A program made the translations under genes and the position numbers. Positions 59,437-64,000 of a DNA stretch of 64,000 nucleotides are shown here, in pieces (positions within the stretch are counted from its first letter, which is position 1; the number at the start of each line of letters is the position of its first letter). A model generated the notes under the pieces. That model was given only the letters and a program-made list of their open reading frames with translations. It was not told the DNA's origin and did not search any database. Source of the DNA: Channallabes apus (Eukaryota; Chordata; Actinopteri; Siluriformes; Clariidae); NCBI GenBank assembly GCA_030522415.1, contig CM060120.1, positions 34,921,383-34,985,382 of the forward strand, read 5' to 3'.

Positions 59437-61742
59437 TGAGTTATTATTTACAATGTGGGTCAGTGATTAGTTGTTATTTAGAACGCTGGTCAGTGATTAG
59501 TGCTGTGTGTGATGGCGGTCAGTGATTAGTGCTGTGTGTGACGGCGGTCAGTGATTAGTGCTGTGTGTGACGGCGGTCAGTGATTAGTGCTGTGTGTGAC
59601 GGCGGTCAGTTATTAGTGCTGTGTGTGACGGCGGTCAGTGATTAGTGCTGTGTGTGACGGCGGTCAGTGATTAGTGCTGTGTGTGACGGCGGTCAGTGAT
59701 TAGTGTTGTGTGTGATGGCGGTCAGTGATTAGAGTTGTGTTTGATGGCGGTCAGTGATTAGTGTTGTGTGTGATGGCGGTCAGTGATTAGCGTTGTGTGT
59801 GATGGCGGTCAGTGATTAGCGTTGTGTGTGATGGCGGTCAGTGATTAGTGCTGTGTGTGATGGCGGTCAGTGATTAGCGTTGTGTGTGATGGAGGTCAGT
59901 GATTAGCGTTGTGTGTGACGACGGTCAGTGATTAGCGTTGTGTGTGATGGCGGTCAGTGATTAGTGCTGTGTGTGATGGCGGTCAGTGATTAGTGCTGTG
60001 TGTGACGGCGGTCAGTGATTAGTGTTGTGTGTGATGGCGGTCAGTGATTAGAGTTGTGTTTGATGGCGGTCAGTGATTAGTGTTGTGTGTGATGGCGGTC
60101 AGTGATTAGCGTTGTGTGTGATGGCGGTCAGTGATTAGCGTTGTGTGTGATGGCGGTCAGTGATTAGTGCTGTGTGTGATGGCGGTCAGTGATTAACGTT
60201 GTGTGTGATGGAGGTCAGTGATTAGCGTTGTGTGTGACGACGGTCAGTGATTAGCGTTGTGTGTGATGGCGGTCAGTGATTAGTGCTGTGTGTGATGGCG
60301 GTCAGTGATTAGTGTTGTGTGTGACGGCGGTCAGTGATTAGTGTTGTGTGTGAAGGCGGTCAGTGATTAGCGTTGTGTGTGACGACGGTCAGTGATTAGC
60401 GTTGTGTGTGACGGCGGTCAGTGATTAGAGTTGTGTGTGACGGCGGTCAGTGATTAGCGTTGTGTGTGATGGCGGTCAGTGATTAGTGTTGTGTGTGATG
60501 GCGGTCAGTGATTAGAGTTGTGTGTGATGGCGGTCAGTGATTAGCGTTGTGTGTGATGACGGTCAGTGATTAGCGTTGTGTGTGATGGCGGTCAGTGATT
60601 AGTGCTGTGTGTGACGGCGGTCAGTGATTAGTGTTGTGTGTGATGGTGGTCAGTGATTAGTGCTGTGTGTGATGGCGGTCAGTGATTAGCGTTGTGTGTG
60701 TGATGGCGGTCAGTGATTAGCATTGTGTGTGATGGCGGGCAGTGATTAGTGCTGTGTGTGATGGCGGCCAGTGATTAGCGTTGTATGTGATGCCGGTCAG
60801 TGATTAGTGCTGTGTGTGATGGCGGTCAGTGATTAGCGCTGTGTGTGTGATGGCGGTCAGTGATTAGCGCTGTGTGTGTGACGGCGGTCAGTGATTAGTG
60901 CTGTGTGTGACGACGGTCAGTGATTAGCGTTGTGTGTGACGGCGGTCAGTGATTAGTGTTGTGTGTGATGGCGGTCAGTGATTAGAGTTGTGTGTGATGG
61001 CGGTCAGTGATTAGTGTTGTGTGTGATGGCGGTCAGTGATTAGCGTTGTGTGTGATGACGGTCAGTGATTAGCGTTGTGTGTGATGGCGGTCAGTGATTA
61101 GCGCTGTGTGTGTGATGGCCGTCAGTGATTAGTGCTGTGTGTGATGGCGGTCAGTGATTAGCGTTGTGTGTGTGATGGCGGTCAGTGATTAGCATTGTGT
61201 GTGATGGCGGTCAGTGATTAGTGTTGTGTGTGATGGCGGCCAGTGATTAGCGTTGTGTGTGATGCCGGTCAGTGATTAGTGCTGTGTGTGATGGCGGTCA
61301 GTGATTAGCGCTGTGTGTGTGATGGCGGTCAGTGATTAGCATTGTGTGTGATGCCGGTCAGTGATTAGTGCTGTGTGTGATGGCGGTCAGTGATTAGCGC
61401 TGTGTGTGTGATGGCGGTCAGTGATTAGCGCTGTGTGTGTGATGGCGGACAGTGATTAGCGTTGTGTGTGATGGCGGTCAGTGATTAGTGCTGTGTGTGA
61501 TGGCGGTCAGTGATTAGTGCTGTGTGTGATGGCGGTCAGTGATTAGTGCTGTGTGTGATGACGGTCAGTGATTAGTGCTGTGTGTAATGGCGGTCAGTGA
61601 TTAGTGCTGTGTGTGATGACGGTCAGTGATTAGTGCTGTGTGTGATGGCGGTCAGTGATTAGTGCTGTGTGTGATGACGGTCAGTGATTAGTGCTGTGTA
61701 TGATGGCGGACAGTGATTAGTGCTGTGTGTGATGGCGGTCAG
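59437..61742. repeat. 29-bp minisatellite, about 78 units, with higher-order repeats
   Basis: The unit is GTGATTAGTGCTGTGTGTG followed by ATGGCGGTCA (29 bp; some units are 31 bp with an extra TG). The first two units are diverged and the interior is homogeneous. Variant units recur in order: the rare unit AGAGTTGTGTTTGATGG occurs at 59731 and 60050, exactly 319 bp (11 units) apart, and the next ten units follow the same pattern. A second block repeats at 472 bp (CATTGTGTGTGATGG at 60721 and 61193). There is no open frame. Confidence 0.97.
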
Positions 61743-61745
61743 GAC

Positions 61746-64000
61746 ACTGGTCATAATGTCTGATTTTGCATGTGTTTGTTTGTTAATAAAATTATTAACA
61801 AGATCAAAAATGTTAAAGCCAATTCTTAATAATTTTCTCCAAAGCCTGAAACACTGATGTAAATTCTCATTTCACACACACATATTTTGTGTGAAGAGCT
61901 GAAGAGCTGTCTGATGGCGAACGACAGGAGAGATGTCACATGATGTCACATGACTGTGGGGTTGATTTGAGCAGCATGAGGACGCTCTGAGACCCAGCGA
62001 GCGCTGAAATGAATAAAACACACCAAGAGATTTATGAATTAGTTTTTCAAATGAATAAAGCGAGCTCTGGTCTCACACTCATCCCCAAACACATCACGTC
62101 TGTCTCACTCAGGAGTGTAAAACAGCAGGGAAACGAGCTGATTATAGTGCAGTAAATCACCATCATCAGTCTGATAATAAATTCGAATTAAAGCATAAAC
62201 TCCTGAATGTCTGTCGATTCTTTCATTTGAAGACCCGTCTGTGGATCAGTCTGCCTCTGTCTGTCTATCTGTCCTTTTATTTGTCTTTCTCTATATTTGC
62301 CTTTTATACTTTTGTACTTTGATCCATCTGTCTGTTCATGTCTCTAGCTGTCTGTCTACCTTCTGGACAATCTATCCACCTATCTGTCTGTCTCTCAGTA
62401 CATTTGTCTGTCTGTCTGTGTATCTATATTCCATATACTTTTATACTGTCTGTCTGTTATCATAAGTCAAACTGTCTGCCCTCTGATCTGTTTAGTCTGT
62501 CTTTCAGAAATATGAACAATTATCACCAAGACCAGGATGTGTTCTAATGTTCTGAGTCCCTGAGGTTCTCCAGTGGTTCTCTGAGCCTCCACTGGTCAGG
62601 AACGCATGTGGAGCAGGAACGGTGATGTAGTGAAACCTGCACGAACAATCCGGACAATATGAAAATGAAATAGTTTTGTTTTTGGCTGAACTGCACTCCT
62701 CACCTTCACCTGCAGGTCAGAGAAAGCTCCCAGGAGCAGAAAGAGTACCCCGCCCACCCTCTGAGCCTGGGGTCAAAGGTTACAGACATCAAGGTGACCC
62801 CTGTAACCTGTGTGTCGGCTCCTGGGACGAGTGGGAGTATCCTGGGTCTGAACACGGTCTCACTGTGAGACTCCTGCAGCTCGTCTGAAGAGAACAAAGT
62901 TCACGATTCTACCTGGAACTACAAACTCATCTGTTATGGGGTTCTACACAGAACCTACAAAAAACCCCTACAGAGATCAAAGAATAAAGTAGCGTAACTT
63001 CTAATGACACGTCTGTAACTTCACGTACTTACAGATCATCCTGTAAGACTCCGTCCCAACTTGTGCCAATCATATCAGAGGTTTTATTTCATATATACTA
63101 GAACTACAAGAGCCCTGATATCAGCTGAGATCAGATCAGTTCCTGGCTCTACACTTCAGCTGCTTTATCTCTATATGTTAAGAGTTAGAAATCTTTTAGC
63201 TTTATTGTTTAAAAAACGTTTCGGTTTGTATTACAACAAGTCCATGGTATCTGGTAGTTCTGGTACTCATAGTTTCTGTTAACAAAAACTTTCTCATTAG
63301 AACAGAAGCAATGGCCACTGAGGGGAGGAACACAAGCACTCCAAAATGTCCGGGAGCAAAACAATGTGGTGGAATTTTATGAAGTTATAAACCCACGAAT
63401 TAATTAACGATTCTATTCTACTCAGGTTCCAAGGAGTAAGGATTTCTTCTTTTTTTTTTTTTTTTTTTACAGTGTAGTAACCCATAAGCGAACTAGATCC
63501 CTCATCTAGTCCCTGGTGGAACACTCCTAGCAGGATGGTTTTCCTGGATTGGCCAGAATTACATTTTTATTTCTCTAAAGAAGTCCTACTTGAAACTCCT
63601 CTTCTTTCTTCCACTTGAGGGACAAACTCAGTCCATCAGAGTTCTAGAGGTAAAGACTTGTTTGTGAAGTGGAAAAAACCCCAAAATGTGAAAATGTTTT
63701 CGAATGAAATGCTTGATCAGGATTTCTCCATCAGGAACACATGAAGAACCATCCAATTAGTGTTTTTTTTTTTTTTTACTTTAAAATCCAACAGAAACTA
63801 TTTCAGACTGTTTACCAACCACAGGAACCCTTGAGGAACCTGTTCTCTTGGAACGAGCGAATGGTCTCAGTGGCACTCCCAGCTCAGCTGCAGTACTCCG
63901 GGGCCCCTGGGGCTCGGCTCTGGTGTTTATTGCAGGTCAGTGTGAAGGTTAAAGGCCTATGGAGGTCTGATCATCAGTGTTATCTTCTCAAAGCTAATCT
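61746..64000. other. right flank of window
   Basis: Contains a degenerate (CTGT)n tract at about 62245-62460, a possible exon at 62710-62884, and T runs near 63450 and 63760. Nothing else was supported. Confidence 0.35.
62710..62884. other. possible exon, strand unresolved
   Basis: On the + strand the acceptor CACCTTCACCTGCAG leads into an open frame of 50 codons from 62716 to a TGA at 62866-62868, containing SLGSKVTDIKVTPVTCVSAP, which would be a terminal exon. On the - strand the acceptor TTTGTTCTCTTCAG and donor TGCAG|GTGAAG bound an open internal exon of 175 nt containing GVTLMSVTFDPRLRGW. I recognise neither product. Confidence 0.2.

Noticed and set aside
59437..61742. 29-bp periodic array as a CRISPR
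   Set aside because: Units are directly adjacent with no unique spacers and sit in a vertebrate genome. It is a minisatellite.
30641..64000. uvrag, the expected tail-to-tail neighbour of WNT11 in tetrapods
   Set aside because: No minus-strand frame resembles UVRAG, and its long C-terminal exon should be visible if present. The neighbour must lie outside the window or be rearranged.

Overview
This window is nuclear DNA from a vertebrate, most likely a teleost fish. It has one split, spliced gene with GT-AG introns, very dense (CA)n/(GT)n microsatellites, tRNA-derived SINEs, hAT-type and pogo/mariner-type elements, and fish-type LINE remnants. There are no bacterial operons, Shine-Dalgarno sites or long unspliced genes. 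A siluriform or other otophysan fish is a reasonable guess, but the sequence alone does not settle it.

The only gene I can support with confidence is wnt11 on the + strand. Its five coding exons are 20301-20389, 22778-23004, 24647-24927, 25063-25355 and 29199-29373. They join in phase into a 354-codon Wnt ligand with a signal peptide, 24 mature cysteines and the acylated-serine motif. A likely 5' non-coding exon ends at a clean donor after 17131. It lies below a CpG-rich promoter with an octamer, a full CRE palindrome and a TATA box at 16631-16708, and splices to a NAGNAG acceptor at 20190/20193. The 3' UTR runs past 30,000 and has several poly(A) signals.

Layout: 1-16,600 is the upstream flank, with microsatellites, a small hAT-like MITE (2364-2512), a complete hAT-like MITE with an 8-bp target duplication (10835-11307), and copies of an unclassified dispersed repeat. 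16,600-30,640 is the wnt11 locus. 30,640-64,000 is downstream non-coding DNA. It holds a G/T-skewed degenerate array (32.0-34.35 kb), two SINE copies, a dead mariner-family transposase (44.37-44.86 kb), a pogo/Tigger-like MITE (46.5-46.9 kb), at least three LINE reverse-transcriptase fragments, and a 2.3-kb minisatellite of 29-bp units with higher-order structure (59.44-61.74 kb). Two short stretches (57847-58035 and 62710-62884) have exon-like splice sites, but their coding status and strand are unproven.

I found no clear evidence of an undescribed biochemical system. The most interesting signal is in wnt11: the 227-nt second coding exon lies between a (TG)14 tract touching its acceptor and a (CA)25 tract just after its donor. 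These could pair in the pre-mRNA and affect splicing or circularisation of a phase-breaking exon.
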